DNA of 64,000 bases from Acetobacter cibinongensis (GTDB taxonomy: Bacteria > Pseudomonadota > Alphaproteobacteria > Acetobacterales > Acetobacteraceae). A model generated the notes under the pieces. The model did no database searches. It was not told the DNA's origin and was given only the letters and a program-made list of their open reading frames with translations. The translations under genes were made by a program, and so were the position numbers. How positions within the stretch are numbered: position 1 is the first letter of the stretch; the number at the start of each line of letters is the position of its first letter. Where the stretch lies: assembly GCF_000963925.1 (NCBI RefSeq), contig NZ_BAMV01000018.1:62001-126000 (forward strand). Reading direction: 5' to 3'. Positions 62,571-64,000 of this stretch are shown one piece after another.

Positions 62571-63455
62571 CTATTCAACGACGATATGAGATCCGGTCAA
62601 ACCAGCAGCAAGAGAACGCTTCAGGGCCGCATCCGCCTCGCTTATAGTCGCAAAAGGGCCGTGCCGCACAGCCCACATTTTTTCTTGACCAACAAAAGCA
62701 GCCACAACCGTGGCGCCCTCACGCGCGGCTTCCCTTGCTGCTGTATAGCGTGAGGTAAAATCTGTCGTTTCAACCCACAAATGGGTCTGCCTTGGCATAC
62801 CCTGCCGCCACGTAGCTGGCAGATCCGCAAGCAACTGGGACGCATCGGCTGTAGCGCCGGAGGTTTCTTGCACTGGGGTTGAAGCGCCACCTTGCCCCGC
62901 AGCCATATGCGCCTGCGGACCGGTCAATTGAGTCTGCTGAACCTGCTCCAGCGGCGCTGTATTGATTTGCAATACCGGGCCACCGGGGAGCAATTCCGCC
63001 AGATGTCGGCTCGCAAGCTCATCCACGACAATGCTGACGCGTGCCGGGCCAGCCCCCATTCCAAGCAAGTCCGCCACTTTGGGGGTCACGCCAAGAATAC
63101 GACCAGACTGGGATGGGCCACGGTCATTTATGCGCAGCCTGACCTCCCGACCGTTTTCAAGGTTGGTCACTGTTACAAGGGCAGGCAATTGAAGTGTGGG
63201 ATGGCTTGCCGTCATGCTGAGAGCACTACGTACCTCTCCGTCAGTCGTGAGAGGCGCAGCCTTCTTTATTGGCGGCTGCCTGACTGCAAGGCCTGTTGCC
63301 TGGTAAGAAAAATCCTCGCGGGGATAGACCCAGATGCCATCGCTCTGTTGCCACGCCTGCCCCACCACATAATGCGGTGCAGGCTTAACTTTATTGGGCG
63401 CAGGAGGGGAGCACGCAGCAACCCCCAGGCAGCAGAAAAGAACAGCCTTTTTCAC
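62571..63455 (-). CDS. rlpA: RlpA-like septal lytic transglycosylase / SPOR lipoprotein
   Basis: A 294-residue lipoprotein: lipobox VAAC with Cys15, then a double-psi beta-barrel RlpA domain (about 85-170) with LRINDRGPSQSGRILGVTP, a Gln/Ala-rich linker, and a C-terminal SPOR domain (about 215-294) that binds denuded glycans at the septum. The expected Asp of RlpA is in NDRGP. GTG start at 63455 overlaps the mltB stop by 4 nt. Confidence 0.9.
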   Translation of the reverse strand: MKKAVLFCCLGVAACSPPAPNKVKPAPHYVVGQAWQQSDGIWVYPREDFSYQATGLAVRQPPIKKAAPLTTDGEVRSALSMTASHPTLQLPALVTVTNLENGREVRLRINDRGPSQSGRILGVTPKVADLLGMGAGPARVSIVVDELASRHLAELLPGGPVLQINTAPLEQVQQTQLTGPQAHMAAGQGGASTPVQETSGATADASQLLADLPATWRQGMPRQTHLWVETTDFTSRYTAAREAAREGATVVAAFVGQEKMWAVRHGPFATISEADAALKRSLAAGLTGSHIVVE

Positions 63456-64000
63456 ACTATGGCACTTCCCAGAAGACCCACACCCAACGCGTAGAAATCG
63501 GAGGGATTGTAACGACGGATCACGTTAAAATTGTGGTAAACAAGATAGGCCTCACCGTCTATGCCATCCGGGCATATCACTGCGCCGTCCATATCGGCAT
63601 GACCAAACTGCCCACCCAGAACAGGTTGAACGCCAATCCCGGCCCAGTAAGACACAGGCTTAACAACTGTACGCCCAATCTGCCCAACAGTCAGAGCCGC
63701 AGGAACCCGAACTGCCTCCCCCCATGGCTCTCCGGCACGCCACCCACACTTTGCAAGGTAATTGGCGATAGACGCAAAGACATCAGGCTCGTTTGTCCAG
63801 ATGTCACGACGGCCACCGGCGGGATAACTGGCGGCGTACCGCTCATAAGCGCTGGGCATAAATTGTGGCTGCCCCATAGCGCCAGCATAACTGCCCAACA
63901 TACCGGCTGGCGTAATATCACCCTGATTGAGAATATGGAGGGCTTTGAACAACTCTGAACGGAAAAACGCCGAGCGGCGACCATCATAGGCCAGCGTGGC
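63452..64000 (-). CDS. Membrane-bound lytic transglycosylase B-like protein, C-terminal part (truncated by window edge)
   Basis: The frame is open to the window end and gives at least 182 residues of an MltB-family enzyme: GSYAGAMGQPQFMPSAYERYA is the family signature, followed by DIWTNEPDVFASIANYL and GEAYLVYHNFNVIRRYNPSDFYALGV. The catalytic Glu and the N-terminus lie beyond base 64000. First visible gene of the mltB-rlpA-dac-tmk-holB-metG-tatD-MBL run. Confidence 0.93.
   Translation of the reverse strand, partial: ATLAYDGRRSAFFRSELFKALHILNQGDITPAGMLGSYAGAMGQPQFMPSAYERYAASYPAGGRRDIWTNEPDVFASIANYLAKCGWRAGEPWGEAVRVPAALTVGQIGRTVVKPVSYWAGIGVQPVLGGQFGHADMDGAVICPDGIDGEAYLVYHNFNVIRRYNPSDFYALGVGLLGSAIV

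Noticed and set aside
1-64000. CRISPR arrays, insertion sequences, integrases, rRNA operons
   Set aside because: No regularly spaced direct repeats, transposase or integrase motifs, terminal repeats or rRNA signatures were seen.

Overview
The window is chromosomal DNA of an acetic acid bacterium (Acetobacteraceae, most like Acetobacter). This rests on gene content: split PurS/PurQ/small PurL, CysNC, an APS-reductase-type CysH, an LpxR-like outer-membrane lipid A deacylase, membrane-anchored cytochrome c, malate:quinone oxidoreductase and an alphaproteobacterial HisN. Genus assignment is inference. I see no insertion sequences, integrases, CRISPR arrays, rRNA genes or intact tRNA genes. About 69 protein genes are supported, tightly packed, with many 4-nt ATGA/GTGA overlaps.

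Layout. 1-1040 (minus): 5' part of a lipoprotein lytic transglycosylase and a TerC-family membrane protein. 1200-7607 (plus): purB, then purC-purS-(exported Rap1a-like protein)-purQ-purL, then bolA-grxD. 7679-11744: a small His-rich exported protein, yraN, cardiolipin synthase, an endonuclease/phosphatase-fold protein and an AI-2E family permease. 11971-18242: 3-mercaptopyruvate sulfurtransferase and cystathionine beta-lyase (plus), then comM, serA, hisN and cycM (minus). 18392-21426 (plus): kdsB-pheA-dapA-smpB, closed by a strong terminator. 21539-27035: a double cold-shock-domain protein, an LpxR-like protein, an unknown small protein, and a three-gene unit (signal-less OpuAC-like protein, methyltransferase, YdcF/DUF218 protein with a probable ATT start). 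27241-31859 (plus): fabD-fabG-acpP-fabF-mltG.

31900-40252 (minus): SYLF protein, an inositol-monophosphatase family protein, and what looks like one continuous unit DUF2849-cysI-DUF934-(DUF374::WaaA fusion)-lpxK-lpxL-like, joining sulfite reduction to lipid A/Kdo assembly. 40380-46617 (minus): cysH-cysD-cysNC-cysT-cysW-cysA, sulfate uptake, activation and reduction. 46618-47138 is the main non-coding gap: AT-rich, with inverted repeats and a decayed tRNA-like fragment. 47139-50539: DUF333 lipoprotein (minus), bioB and queE-queC-queD (plus). 50596-56552: mqo, osmC, aroC-fabI, pdxH and a tandem universal stress protein. 56598-64000 (minus): mltB-rlpA-dac-tmk-holB-metG-tatD-MBL hydrolase, a cell-wall plus replication/translation operon cut by the window edge.

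Most of the window is housekeeping metabolism. I found no clearly new defence or mobile system. The most unusual points are the exported Rap1a-like gene locked between purS and purQ, the signal-less solute-binding-fold/methyltransferase/YdcF unit with its ATT start and 12-bp leader palindrome, several perfect hairpins in leaders and intercistronic gaps, the DUF374::WaaA fusion, and the tRNA-like scar upstream of cysH.
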